In this document: piece by piece, positions 12,701-20,695 of the stretch
How positions within the stretch are numbered: the stretch's first letter is position 1
Layout: each line of letters starts with the position of its first letter
Virus record (IMG/VR): IMGVR_UViG_3300006923_000022
Location: 1-62,449 of that record
Source of the DNA: a virus
Length of the DNA: 62,449 bases
Direction: 5' to 3' (one strand)
Made by a program: the position numbers and the translations under genes
Notes under the pieces: model-generated
Database searches by the model: none
What the model was told of the DNA's origin: nothing
What the model saw: the letters and a program-made list of their open reading frames with translations, nothing else

Positions 12701-13693
12701 TCTAGTACTTTTGCTGAGATTACGAATTTTGATTCATATGGCAGCGACAGCTCTTTCAAAATTAGAATATCTACTAGCGGTACGTCGCTCGTTATGCCCG
12801 GTGACTCAGGTGATATTAGGTATTCTGATTTTGGTTTTGCAGACGACAGCACACCAGTAGGTGAATGGATTCAAGCGTCTGTTTTCATAAAGAAGGATGG
12901 AACAGAAGAACCCATAGCTTTTGTTAATGGCAAGAAACCACCAATTGGCTCAACAGGAATTATGAATTACGTTCACCCAGCTGAACCAGCAACATTCTCT
13001 CCTAAACAATATAACATTGGAGACTACTGGACCGGTGGCTACAATTATGCATTTATTGGAGAAATATCAGAATTCTTCATTTGGAATCAAGTACCAGATT
13101 TTAAAGCCCTAAGAGATCTATACAGGAATCCCCAAAATGATATAACAGCATCGGTTGATTTATATAAACTTGATCAATATATAGCCTTGGGAGAGTATCC
13201 ACATAATCTCAACCCAGCTTTAGAGACACTGACAGATGGATGGGTTCTTAGCAACTCCGACCCAGACGATTGGACTTGGGCCGGCCCTTGGAGGCATGTC
13301 GGCGAAGTGACCGGGAAAACAACTTGGTACTGGGGAAAATCAGAAGACAATATCGATCTTTCAGGCACTTCTCTATCGGGCATGAACAGGATCACATATT
13401 ACCAGCATCCAAATACTGACAGTAGAATAACATTGGTTACTTCAAGTTTATCAACATATCAATCCACACCGGTCTTGGTAGAAAAAAGTAACAACTATAA
13501 TTACCAAACCTCGATCCCTTCTTCCGATTACAATTATTCTTGGGCAACTTCTTCACTTGGAGATAATTACTCTGTAAGAAGTGGAACTCAAAAAATATTT
13601 GGTTATTGGCCAAAAGATGGTCTAAATAAGGTTGCCGGAGTTATAGATTCAGCAATTACCTTCCCCACAGCATCAGAAATATACGGAGAATAG
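3773..13693 (+). CDS. Giant baseplate/tail protein with LamG-like repeats
   Basis: A 3306-aa virion protein, the longest in the window. The first ~120 residues (NFVHFGSAKEYYEGSIKRIY) and a second helical block at about 580-625 (YNNIDFILKSKGTEKSFRN) look like baseplate-anchoring regions. Concanavalin/LamG-like modules recur at roughly residues 185-395, 1685-1860, 2055-2225, 2600-2805 and 2960-3135. Each opens with a strand such as ITIQFWLKK, VSVSFWLNK or FAISFWANN, and several end with a Tyr/Trp-x-x-Gly-Glu-Glu motif (DYWKMGEE, DWWTLGEE, SVYRFGEE). LamG folds often bind glycans, so receptor or surface binding is plausible. Position after gp25, gp6 and a DNRLRE protein suggests it takes the place of T4 gp7/gp10-type peripheral wedge proteins, but that is inference. 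Two adjacent ATGs (3773, 3776) are possible starts. Confidence 0.7.
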   Translation: MMSISDFFNKKIVTQSSLEETTSSVESPDLIKEISKKNQTFFPNVNFSDPSNFVHFGSAKEYYEGSIKRIYESYPYDGSEAEKMVFDSKSTYLDQWLLDNKYPKSTGYALFSAEEWGSATSTIDQYAVPTNKEYIYSAGGMHSASLTQHENQDDPIGNHALKDVFNLGVKYDADKNRTINYRMKMDDGITIQFWLKKDAFTTTTDKEVILDLWNGIADSGSHDYGRLTLEMSGGASLATTGSVFYLTLRSGSYGIINRAICASSYNASSISNGVWQHHTVTVKAANTNLDVKYYNNGLLNLARTFPTTVTLADVPNNINAYIGALQTSAQGIPSARGVMVGAGKLSASMDDFRFWKKTLDNEYVYNTWYYPIGGGSNTDDYRTNLGVYYKFNEGITGTSSLDSMVLDYSGRIANGLWVKDSGYTGAVCRNTGSAFASASVLTEEPGDPIIRSAHSSVQSLLIEMQTSGSDYDRTNSSYIYNSLPAWIREEDEANDNIKYLYQILGSYLDTLYVQISEIPKLKDKNYFSASAEPYPFTERLLNDRGLLTPNSFVNGDVMEYFWDRNKHGVHYEQTIEKTKRLIYNNIYNNIDFILKSKGTEKSFRNLLRCYGIDDELVKLNVYTDNGKHYLTDRYKNSSVKTKVLDLNKASRVNASVTQTSSSMNALTFISGSGAELNEKFSAFSFEAGITFPKKPSFGETGYFLDTSLSSSLFGFHQAVSGANAHYGWNTPDDANLQVYAVKAALDSERVKFVVTNTDASIYAESDYYEEVYNAERWNFQLSIKPTGYPFNGSATHTANPTYDVELYGVTHNLGDVRNEFLIANTATYAKGVQIMTQPKRVYIGAHITDFTGSAITPSDVLFDSCRAWMDKLENESIKQHNLDPMNYGHDKIYNATTLFNVTISSSVCIPGADSLILHWNFDQNTAANTTGSFFVEDFSSGSTSNLYGWASNIIERENKGYGVGFPNSDPSPVRSEFIFARRKELPEISFTDDNITIMGDKQKFFIEDEDTTDNVFALEKSMYQVMSEEMLRTFATMKEYSNLFSKPVDLYRSEYKRLRKARELFFNRVEANPDLDRYVDYYKWIDSSLSFFIEQLKPASVTFTKGISDVVESHIFERPKYNRKFPTVKTIQATQGVIKTIGELEYNWKFGHSPEYKTTNENTNCLWQRERRERTGANATQRQSIIDTINTNAQSYNVYLGDNDKNIYLRPTYVTKRFSRPYKLDYELKTTIHGGINYNQQKNRDFVFNVTRPHGAKTNLGIPVNVFTVGAGTGQGITNTRLCYDEEDPTKVVEFEYIMIAGKDSSGDGAAPATASLEYAYKVKGHLASPFKLISGSISKGANKKVYDNYKTDAVITNLHSDTTYFENDIPMQGPFTETWVGGHQSRHVEINKYDTNKQPGDGNAPLNNLDGVYSRPEAWRLVFGEHTDELTKDGAFGFVGADYGGPYPDNTRKFAIYYRGLRAKRPYNVGNISGSAYRLGNYKENYEYFNSVGRLENNTRLKKAASTEDYLIDSLFLPTDIKTILPATTNPLTLIAIAPSGSGNIFGQGESNRLNDNLEMVIDGVSATGSFQVTSSTTYLQQWTGSVVVQGIPKAATHSCLSWTVATGSSLPNGDILQLTASGTDFEIEIDKTSAAAPTGSSNATLSVYPATVFGLNTYRRAIRAKATSAEVSPYADYLNNSQFASNNFSVSLWFNNLNNDTSYNTSFFNFYEGSDQRHYLDISGNDFLLHYENNAGSSDELTFDTNAVTVSGSQWMHIIAVFEVDDLTDNAKAPKMFINGNPVTASGADSYTAPGGTPPAIDKLQLRIDDYCMIQDLTVWKTLLTGSEAAQELYNGGVWKSPATHTSASSIIDYWKMGEELDWDRLQLKTGDELDDYLPAGSKYISSSFGAGGISFPISTSDDEHVELVKGYGDRTNTDIWDALSASLDGKFPGYDTSYISGSQNAHFFMRATSSGVETVDYYATGTGFASPKASSGQAAFASTLKHGDIFRPFPQANLEQEIQISHTTFRGYAGSTGDENRANHRKALHFDTSGTNATMALRNTSYTNTTDATAVSVSFWLNKYTSTQGHIVVLGEGPATTDGIFIDYESGKLKVKIGNGSSGDVAFDVTLGLNEWKHVTLTAYKNLATNPKLWIDGEPQSLDAGYSNVTTPLGSTDQIAIGDFGMSNAAYELQGALQDFVVWNTQLTNEDAMVLYNSGSWLDISSHASASHIWDWWTLGEETNIAQNSGSALSTGTPVTSISPEVGRHSLTVSDNTKIVVTDGIVETLMSNSSFWQGILNSFNTSLGVDAQPAGGGADSGMGISRVDGTITWKSQYHGNPKYTYEYAFEETGSTFAVTQFASNGTLITKRHDGAIGGHFVQFNSTDGAATKFIVDEENTNAAGNYAKVGNDYYIYSSGSDSTFWTRLSGAIFTEFPSYQIYNSSSATGATFYLTGGILTDLYTMGVSENNRTITSGSGPLHPVGAEAIFGGTSFGGFSGLSGGVDQVFEKGLINVIQREDDFLTGSTRNRTVITSRFSAPGGVEVQTYGYLDAYAREYSVHNNLNYRNLTVRGSGSGENTYTVDPSFAITNDSGDESSFNFSISSPGKLFVTPDTNRFAISFWANNTNTFGDVPVFKFTDGTSGEMRLTITLKYDQENSYIVLLAEDLDFSGLDASYVWSGAGAIDVNGGWNHYFIAFNPYGGSDSTLHPFLYINAQSSSLHSSTVVDGLHNNFPAAYGLDTWDEESWSDQYLRTFEINTGYNWAVQDIVLFHNEDSGAPLNWTQNDINLLYNTGSGQTDYVGHPKYAEIVSVYRFGEELRPNGYKNGDSLTKYLDTPSFSPIHTAGTHGKALDLNADLNADKSSIAAGYYVSSVSGFKSMRVNSHINTRDGLRTLYQRPMGRAGVDGNTSVDSSDYDYNASFHKVPRNTVVRVGDEITTFDKIVMKFGAGGSSGDWWYSQDLDTRPGDPQWGGTDWFGLTIVFKWSGEQQPSSTFAEITNFDSYGSDSSFKIRISTSGTSLVMPGDSGDIRYSDFGFADDSTPVGEWIQASVFIKKDGTEEPIAFVNGKKPPIGSTGIMNYVHPAEPATFSPKQYNIGDYWTGGYNYAFIGEISEFFIWNQVPDFKALRDLYRNPQNDITASVDLYKLDQYIALGEYPHNLNPALETLTDGWVLSNSDPDDWTWAGPWRHVGEVTGKTTWYWGKSEDNIDLSGTSLSGMNRITYYQHPNTDSRITLVTSSLSTYQSTPVLVEKSNNYNYQTSIPSSDYNYSWATSSLGDNYSVRSGTQKIFGYWPKDGLNKVAGVIDSAITFPTASEIYGE

Positions 13694-13694
13694 A

Positions 13695-16600
13695 ATGCCC
13701 ATAAACCTCGACTTTGTTGGACTCAACACACTAGTAAGAGAAGAAATAGATACAACTACGAATACCATTGGAAAAGCAAACACAAAGGCTATAAAAATAC
13801 CATCAACTACCACAGCAAATGTCGGTTTAAGTAATTCCTCGTTAAAAGGGTATGGAACTGGGGAAATATCTATATCCTTTTGGGCTAAAACATCAGGTCC
13901 CGGCTCTGGTGGTCCTGATATATTCAAAAGCCCTACAGCAGAATATACCCAATGCTCAATGTCTAGCGGTGATAAGATACGCCTTTATTGGCAATTTACA
14001 AGTAATTATAAATATTGGGCTTGGGATCTTTCTGAAGAAGCCCAAGCTGGCTTTGCGCATTATGTTTTTTCATGGTCAGGGTTACTAGACACAAGTCCTG
14101 TTTTATTTATTAATGGTGTTGATCAAGGAACAACAACAATCTATGGCAGTGGCGCTGGTACGAGACTTCCCATTAGCGATATTCATATAGGTGGAAACCC
14201 CGGAGATGCAGGAGACGAGATACAAGGCAATATACAAAATTTTGCTTTTTTTAACAAAAAGCTTGTGTTAGCAGAAGTAGAAGAACTTTATTCTGATGGT
14301 TTTTCTATTGATATTAGAGAAACATCGGTTGCCTCTAGTGTTATAGATTATTGGCGCTTGGGTGAAGAAGAGGAATTGTCTTCGTTTGACTTTGACGAGA
14401 AAGTAACAAATGGTTTGGAGATTTTACCAACAATTGGTCAAAACTCTTTATCTGTAGTAGAAGGTGTTTTTATTGGTAGAGGCGCTATTAAAGAGACAAG
14501 AAACAAGCAAATTCAAACAATTCCTTCAGCCCATTATTTTGTCGCCTTAAACACTCACAGAAATGGACCATATGGTCATCCAACCTTCAAGCAACTCCGA
14601 GTTTCAGAGAATCCAATAACAAGATATCAGAACAGAAACAATATTTTAACAACAGTGGATTCGGCTGGTATTGAAAGGGCTGTTATAAAAGATGGTAAAA
14701 CAATCTCTATTCACAAAGATAGATATGGTCCCTTAAAAAGTTTCGAAGAACCAGTTGTGGTTTCAAACAAGAAGCCTATATCTTCGATAGTTAATATTAA
14801 ACTAGAGCAGGACAATGAAACCATTGAGGAAAAATTGATCATATCCGCTCCGTTTACAAACGAACTTAGTTATTTCAAAAACGATGAATTGAATATTCTT
14901 AAAAATCTAACATCGGAAACCAGCGACAGTTATGAAGAATTTAAGAAAATATATAAAGTAACGAACTCTGATTCTCCAATCGTCAAGACTATCGAGAGTG
15001 TTAAATTTGAACAAATAGTCTTTCCAACCAATTTATATTCAAATAGAAGTTATACAAGACTTCGACCCAATTTTCCGTCCGACGTTTGGAGGACTGATAG
15101 ACTTTTAAGAACTGAGAATAGTGTTGATAACAAATTTGGTCATATAATTCCATCACAATCAATGTGGCCACTAGACGCAGAGGAGGACTTTTCAAGCCTA
15201 ACCCTCGCCGGAGATCCCGGTGTCTTTAGATTTTATGGACCAGCCGTGCTAACAGCCTCAACGGGCCTAGCCCTCCCTAGTGCTGCTCTAACGCACCCTC
15301 AAGCAGCAGCTTTCTATAAAGGTATTCTCTTTTATGATCGAACTGTTGCAATGGAAACCGCTGATTATGGATATTCAACAGCAATTAACGACTGGGTCGA
15401 GACTCAACTTTGGTCGAATTTTATCTTATTGCGCACTGGTGGCTCGAGTTATGGCGATCACTTGGTAAAGGCTTCACAAGTATTCTGGTCAACTATAGCA
15501 GATACTTTGTTAAATCCAATTTACGGAGGATACAGTTCCGTAGATGTCGTCGAAACCATTCGCTCTAGAAAAGGCATCTATCTATCAGATCTTGGAAACA
15601 TTAATAGTCGCGGAGCTTACAGTAGATATGTTGAACTAAAGAACATAAGAGATAACACCGCAAAACCCGCAGATGCCCCAGAGAACGAAAACTATCGAAT
15701 GCATTGGGCATCTTGTTCAATAGATTGTGGTATAACATTTTGGAATGCCCTATATAACCACCCGAGCGATTCTTATGACACTCTTTTTTACGACGTTTCA
15801 GCTTCCAACGATCTACTGACAGAAGTGGGCTCTGGGGACGTTGGTGCTCTAAATAAACAAATCTATTATTCAACATCATCTGTTAAATTGCCGGATTCTG
15901 CTTGGACAAGCTATGGTTCACCAAGACTTGTTGTTCGTCTTGGAACCAAATGGTTCAAGAATGATGGGACCGTTCATTACGGAAATACACCAGAGAACGG
16001 TGCCGTGGAATATATCTTTGATAACATATGGGGAGTAAATAATAAATTTAGTGTTAACGATAGCGGTTATCACTTAAAGCCCCACGTAGGTCGACAATCT
16101 CACTTCTATGTTTCTTTAAGTCAATCAAATATGACCGTTTTTCATAGTGGAAATGTTCAACTTGCAATAAACGGTGAGTTCATGTCCGCTAGTTTTATAA
16201 ATGATCAGTGGGGCTTTTTCAATGGGAATGGTCACGTACCTCCAAATCATCTAGAATATACTGCTTCAATGTGGACTTCTGTTGATACCGGCTCTACGAC
16301 AACGGATGTATTTTTCTTCCAAGCAGGAAACAGGTCTGATGATAGTCATTGTAATGAAATGTATTTCTCTGATATTGCAATATTCAGTGGAACATTCGCA
16401 CATAACAGTCTTGCACCTTCCGCGATGAATGATAAAGTTAAATACTTGTGTGGTGGAGTTACAGCCACTGAGACAAAGACAAATAATAATACTGGAGTCA
16501 GGTTCCAGCACTATGGATATGCAAAAATCCAAGGAAGCTTAACTGAGCTTAGTGGTCCATTTGTTTGGTATGACTTTGAAAAAACAGACATAGGAGTATC

Positions 16601-19600
16601 ATTTGATTATAGTGAAACTAGTTTTGGCCTAGCAACAGCATCAGCGACTCCAAATGTCAGTGCCTATAACTATTATGCTGTTGGTCCTGATGATATAGAT
16701 GGATACGTAGAACCAATCGCTGAATATTTGAGATTAGATAGTGGCTCTTATGGCGATTTCGTAGCGACTCCGGGTTCTAATTACAATGCTTATTTGATAG
16801 GCACATTCACCGATAGTGGCTCTTCAATGGCCCTGCCGCCGTTTGAGGCTCAACTCGCAGGAGAATCTAAAATATTTACTTCTCCTGATCCAGCCTCACC
16901 GCCAATTGGTGGCGCTTCTGGGAGAGACTCGATATCTGGTCCCGGAATCTTGCAAAATTCCTATTCACAGTTTACAAGAAATTTAGATTTAGATGCTGCT
17001 GTAACAATAGACGTTCAATTATCAGCTTCTGCTTTTTATGCTAGAAGGCATTCTTTAACTTTAGCAGATAGTGTTAGGAACCCTTTTTACTCTCAAATAT
17101 CTTCTTCGACCATTTATCCACTTACCTCCCAACACTTGTATTTAGGCTCGGCCTATTGGGATGCTCCATCACAGGCTGGATACTTCGATAGTGACGGACT
17201 TTTTATTGAAAGGGCGAAGGAGCCGTTTTATGACTCTTATGGAAAATTCGCAGAGGAGTTTAGAGGATTAGGGAAAGAATATTCAATTGTACCAGAATTT
17301 ATGATGAGTAATCACGTAGACACTTACTTAGCTAAGGGACCCTTAGATGAAAATTTAAAAATATTTGAAATGCATGGTGCTCTTGATGATGGTGATAGTT
17401 CCGAACAAAACTTTTATAAAATTTATTCAAACACTGAATTTTTAGATTTGTTTGATGTTGTCAAGCAAGATCACAAGAAATTCTTTGACCCCTATAAAAT
17501 CACTTTGCGATGCAAGGCGATTAAAAAATTCTTACCTTATAAAGGTTTTTATCCTTGTGAGAAAACAACTGATATAGCTCAACAGTTTTATTCTTCTTAT
17601 GCCGGCAACATAACTGCTACAAGTAGTCAAGGTGTTATTGTAGAGGGTGCAAACTATCCCACACAGTATTTACTAAATCCTTTGTTTGGCCCCGGAGTCT
17701 TGTTTAATACAATAAAATCAGGTATTGCCTGTGATTATCCGATTGTCAATACAACATTGGTTCCAAAAACACCAGATGATACAAACTATTACATTGATCA
17801 AGCTTTTGATACAAGAATTCCTTTTGAAGCGTTGATAGAACCAGAAAAATATCTAGCCAACGTCCCTTTGTTTTCAAACGAACCGGACCCAAAAGGTAAT
17901 GCTAAAACAGAAATAACTTGGAATGGACAAGGGGATGAGCTATATAAACTAAAGATGAACAACTTCTTATCAGAGGTTGGAAATTTCTTCTTAGTGAATG
18001 AGAATTACACAACCCTATCATCACTACCAGAGGGAGATCCAAACTTTGGAAACGCCGAAGGAGGAAAAGTCTACAGTATGAGACTAAAGATGTATAGGTC
18101 TGTTACCGGTAGTAAATCTGGTGAAGTAAGTTGGGATGGTATAAAATTTGGTATCCCACAAGACTCAGGCTCAATGGGAGAATCTTTTACCATGTATTCT
18201 CGTCCTTCTGCTTTTGGTCCACCAACTTTATTTTCGGCATCAACCTTTCAAACAACAAACTGGAATAAATATAAGAAAGACAATGCTCCTGATTTTGCAT
18301 ACTCAACTACTACCACATACACTGATGTTACAGCCTCAAGCGCTGCTGATGGTTATAATTTTCCATTTACTCCTCCATATTATCATGGTGAAGCATGGGC
18401 TGATATCACATTCGTCCCTCCCTCAGGAACAAAGAAATACTCTCTTTCTGATATTTTGAACAATTCATCTGTTGAATTCTTTAGGTTCTTTGAATCCGGA
18501 TCTATTCCTCAAAAACAACTATATTCTTCTGGAACTGTTGTTAATAACGATCAAGCTATGCAAATAGCCTCTTCAATGAATATATTTTCAAAAGGTATTT
18601 TAAGAGAAGACTTTACTGGTGGAACATTGGTAGAGACAGAAATAGCTAATAAATATCGCTGGGTTATACAATCTAAGTTTGAAACACCAACTCTAAATTT
18701 TAATCACCACTCACATGATACTATTACAATGCCGAGTGTCGCGACTAGTTCTGTTCCAATTGGGATGTGGCACCAATATGGAAAAATACCTCAAAGTACA
18801 AATGAAGGAATATTTGTCCAGATAGAAAATATCCCCAAAACTTGGACAGAAGCTGCAATGAGGTGCGATTACGACACTACTGGTTCTTTATTAAATTTAT
18901 GTGGTTTCTCTGCTGATCCGATTAGAATAGGAGATATTAAACAAACAAAAATTATTCAAGAAGCTGTCGTGGCCATTCCCTTTGTCAGGAGAAACGGAAA
19001 GAACAAATTTTTTATTCTTAATGAAGATGACGTTAAGAACTCAATAGCAGGCAAAAAACAGTTAGTTGGGAAAACCGTCAACACTTTGGTCGAACAACTT
19101 CAAAATTATGTCTTTCCTCCGCCATTTGATTTCGTTAATTTCCCAGATGTGAAGGCAGTCGCTATGTACGTGTTTGAATTTTCACACACCTTATCCAAAC
19201 AAGATCTTGCAGACATATGGCAAAATCTCCCACCAGACATCGGAGTTACCCATGAAGAAGCTGTTTCTGAAATATCGCATGAACTATTTTCGCAAGAATT
19301 TCTAGGTTCCGGTGCAATCGTCGATCAGAATGATAAGTTAGAGAAATTCACAAATTTGAGTATTTTACCATCTGATATTAGATGGATGGTGTTTAAAGTT
19401 AAGAAAAGAGCTACTAATAACTATCTTGAAAAGATGTTTGAAAGAAATGACTCTGGTACAGCTACATCTGGGAATGATATCTCGGCTGGGGTAACAGGTA
19501 AAAAACAAAAAATTGGTTATAACTGGCCTTACGATTTCTTTTCTTTAGTGGAACTAATTAAGTTAGACGCATCGGTTGAGTTTGGAAAGATTGATAGAGA

Positions 19601-19661
19601 GAAATCAATACAATTGGATCAAACATTTTTAGAACCCGTGTTAATAAAAGATGAAGAATAA
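13695..19661 (+). CDS. Second giant tail/baseplate protein with N-terminal LamG-like module
   Basis: A 1988-aa protein starting one base after the previous stop. Residues about 50-215 form a LamG-like module (EISISFWAKTSG, then HYVFSWSGL, ending in VIDYWRLGEEEE) closely resembling modules of the preceding giant protein, so the two share building blocks. The middle (about 420-1100) is a long Tyr/Ser/Asp-rich region without a recognised domain. The C-terminal ~750 residues include a helical, charged section (FDVVKQDHKKFFDPYKITLRC near 1255-1275) and several conserved-looking blocks such as IPFVRRNGKNKFF near 1760. Its stop overlaps the next start (TAATG). A baseplate or tail-fibre-network role is inferred from context only. 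Confidence 0.65.
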   Translation: MPINLDFVGLNTLVREEIDTTTNTIGKANTKAIKIPSTTTANVGLSNSSLKGYGTGEISISFWAKTSGPGSGGPDIFKSPTAEYTQCSMSSGDKIRLYWQFTSNYKYWAWDLSEEAQAGFAHYVFSWSGLLDTSPVLFINGVDQGTTTIYGSGAGTRLPISDIHIGGNPGDAGDEIQGNIQNFAFFNKKLVLAEVEELYSDGFSIDIRETSVASSVIDYWRLGEEEELSSFDFDEKVTNGLEILPTIGQNSLSVVEGVFIGRGAIKETRNKQIQTIPSAHYFVALNTHRNGPYGHPTFKQLRVSENPITRYQNRNNILTTVDSAGIERAVIKDGKTISIHKDRYGPLKSFEEPVVVSNKKPISSIVNIKLEQDNETIEEKLIISAPFTNELSYFKNDELNILKNLTSETSDSYEEFKKIYKVTNSDSPIVKTIESVKFEQIVFPTNLYSNRSYTRLRPNFPSDVWRTDRLLRTENSVDNKFGHIIPSQSMWPLDAEEDFSSLTLAGDPGVFRFYGPAVLTASTGLALPSAALTHPQAAAFYKGILFYDRTVAMETADYGYSTAINDWVETQLWSNFILLRTGGSSYGDHLVKASQVFWSTIADTLLNPIYGGYSSVDVVETIRSRKGIYLSDLGNINSRGAYSRYVELKNIRDNTAKPADAPENENYRMHWASCSIDCGITFWNALYNHPSDSYDTLFYDVSASNDLLTEVGSGDVGALNKQIYYSTSSVKLPDSAWTSYGSPRLVVRLGTKWFKNDGTVHYGNTPENGAVEYIFDNIWGVNNKFSVNDSGYHLKPHVGRQSHFYVSLSQSNMTVFHSGNVQLAINGEFMSASFINDQWGFFNGNGHVPPNHLEYTASMWTSVDTGSTTTDVFFFQAGNRSDDSHCNEMYFSDIAIFSGTFAHNSLAPSAMNDKVKYLCGGVTATETKTNNNTGVRFQHYGYAKIQGSLTELSGPFVWYDFEKTDIGVSFDYSETSFGLATASATPNVSAYNYYAVGPDDIDGYVEPIAEYLRLDSGSYGDFVATPGSNYNAYLIGTFTDSGSSMALPPFEAQLAGESKIFTSPDPASPPIGGASGRDSISGPGILQNSYSQFTRNLDLDAAVTIDVQLSASAFYARRHSLTLADSVRNPFYSQISSSTIYPLTSQHLYLGSAYWDAPSQAGYFDSDGLFIERAKEPFYDSYGKFAEEFRGLGKEYSIVPEFMMSNHVDTYLAKGPLDENLKIFEMHGALDDGDSSEQNFYKIYSNTEFLDLFDVVKQDHKKFFDPYKITLRCKAIKKFLPYKGFYPCEKTTDIAQQFYSSYAGNITATSSQGVIVEGANYPTQYLLNPLFGPGVLFNTIKSGIACDYPIVNTTLVPKTPDDTNYYIDQAFDTRIPFEALIEPEKYLANVPLFSNEPDPKGNAKTEITWNGQGDELYKLKMNNFLSEVGNFFLVNENYTTLSSLPEGDPNFGNAEGGKVYSMRLKMYRSVTGSKSGEVSWDGIKFGIPQDSGSMGESFTMYSRPSAFGPPTLFSASTFQTTNWNKYKKDNAPDFAYSTTTTYTDVTASSAADGYNFPFTPPYYHGEAWADITFVPPSGTKKYSLSDILNNSSVEFFRFFESGSIPQKQLYSSGTVVNNDQAMQIASSMNIFSKGILREDFTGGTLVETEIANKYRWVIQSKFETPTLNFNHHSHDTITMPSVATSSVPIGMWHQYGKIPQSTNEGIFVQIENIPKTWTEAAMRCDYDTTGSLLNLCGFSADPIRIGDIKQTKIIQEAVVAIPFVRRNGKNKFFILNEDDVKNSIAGKKQLVGKTVNTLVEQLQNYVFPPPFDFVNFPDVKAVAMYVFEFSHTLSKQDLADIWQNLPPDIGVTHEEAVSEISHELFSQEFLGSGAIVDQNDKLEKFTNLSILPSDIRWMVFKVKKRATNNYLEKMFERNDSGTATSGNDISAGVTGKKQKIGYNWPYDFFSLVELIKLDASVEFGKIDREKSIQLDQTFLEPVLIKDEE

Positions 19662-20695
19662 TGCCATATTTTGATAAGAAAGAAGATGTATTAGATATTA
19701 AACTTACACCCTATGGTAGACATTTGATGTCTAAGGGGAAGCTTATGCCCAAATATTACGCTTTTTTAGACGATGACGTGATTTATGATTCACGCCACGT
19801 CAATGACACAGAAACAAATTCAGAAATAAAGACAAGAATAATTGACGAGACACCATCTCTCAAACCAATGTACACATTCAATTCTCTTGAGGCTGAAATA
19901 GACGAAACAGAAACATTCAACCTCGGATCGGCCAAGATAGAAATATCAGCTTATTCTAATGAGTATTTTAATAACTTCCGACCAGTAAGCGATACGAATA
20001 CAAAGTTTCTTCAGAATACGCTCGGTACGTCCAAACAAGGGGTGTTTAGTGCTCCTCGGTGGGATATAACCTTGATTGATGGAGACATCAACTCAGCAGT
20101 CAACCACACGTCTTCTATACCCAATTCCACAGGCATCTCTTCACCATCAGCATCTGTATTATTTATTCCACAAATAGAGTGTGATATCACATATAATGTT
20201 CAAGTTAAAAATACAGCCGACGAACCTCCAGCAGATTCCTCAAATTTAGATATCCAAATATTTGATGATGGTACTTATCTAGATGTTGAAGAAGAGCAGA
20301 TCCTCGCTGATATTCTCGAGAAGCACGGTTTTATCCATGATGACTCATTTGAGATTGAAGTTTTCAAATATGAGGACGGAAGTACTACAAACTTTAGACC
20401 TTTGAAGTTTATCAACAAATTGATCGCCAAGGATTACAGAATAGATAAGGATATATTTATCGAAGATCCAACACAAACCTCTTTAGAACCAGATGTTGAA
20501 ACAGTAGAATACTATTTTGATCTAAGGGTTGACGAGGAAATTCCAAAAGAAGATCTCTGTGGAGCTATAAACGAATTGAAAAGTAAAGGAATATATATTA
20601 ACGACCTCGATGTAGACTGTCCAGATGTGCTATTCGACGGAATACCAGACACCGGTCTACCACCGAGTGAACCATGTGGAGAAGAATGTGATTAA
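19661..20695 (+). CDS. Virion protein with LD-x-LT-x-GR-x-LSKG N-terminal motif
   Basis: A 344-aa protein of unknown exact role. Residues about 10-28 (VLDIKLTPYGRHLMSKGK) share a pattern with the N-terminus of the protein at 26060 (ILDAVLTDHGRKVLSKGD), suggesting a common docking or folding motif. The rest is acidic and Asp/Glu-rich, with a C-terminal stretch containing four Cys residues near the end (DVDCPDVLF, CGEECD). It is coupled by TAATG to the giant protein upstream and overlaps the downstream gene by 8 nt if that gene uses its GTG start. A baseplate or tail-associated structural role is inferred from its place in the operon. Confidence 0.55.
   Translation: MPYFDKKEDVLDIKLTPYGRHLMSKGKLMPKYYAFLDDDVIYDSRHVNDTETNSEIKTRIIDETPSLKPMYTFNSLEAEIDETETFNLGSAKIEISAYSNEYFNNFRPVSDTNTKFLQNTLGTSKQGVFSAPRWDITLIDGDINSAVNHTSSIPNSTGISSPSASVLFIPQIECDITYNVQVKNTADEPPADSSNLDIQIFDDGTYLDVEEEQILADILEKHGFIHDDSFEIEVFKYEDGSTTNFRPLKFINKLIAKDYRIDKDIFIEDPTQTSLEPDVETVEYYFDLRVDEEIPKEDLCGAINELKSKGIYINDLDVDCPDVLFDGIPDTGLPPSEPCGEECD

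Noticed and set aside
20625-20687. Upstream ATG (20625) as start of the Arg/Ser-rich protein
   Set aside because: It has no Shine-Dalgarno sequence and would overlap the previous gene by 71 nt; GTG 20688 follows GGAGAAGA at the right distance.
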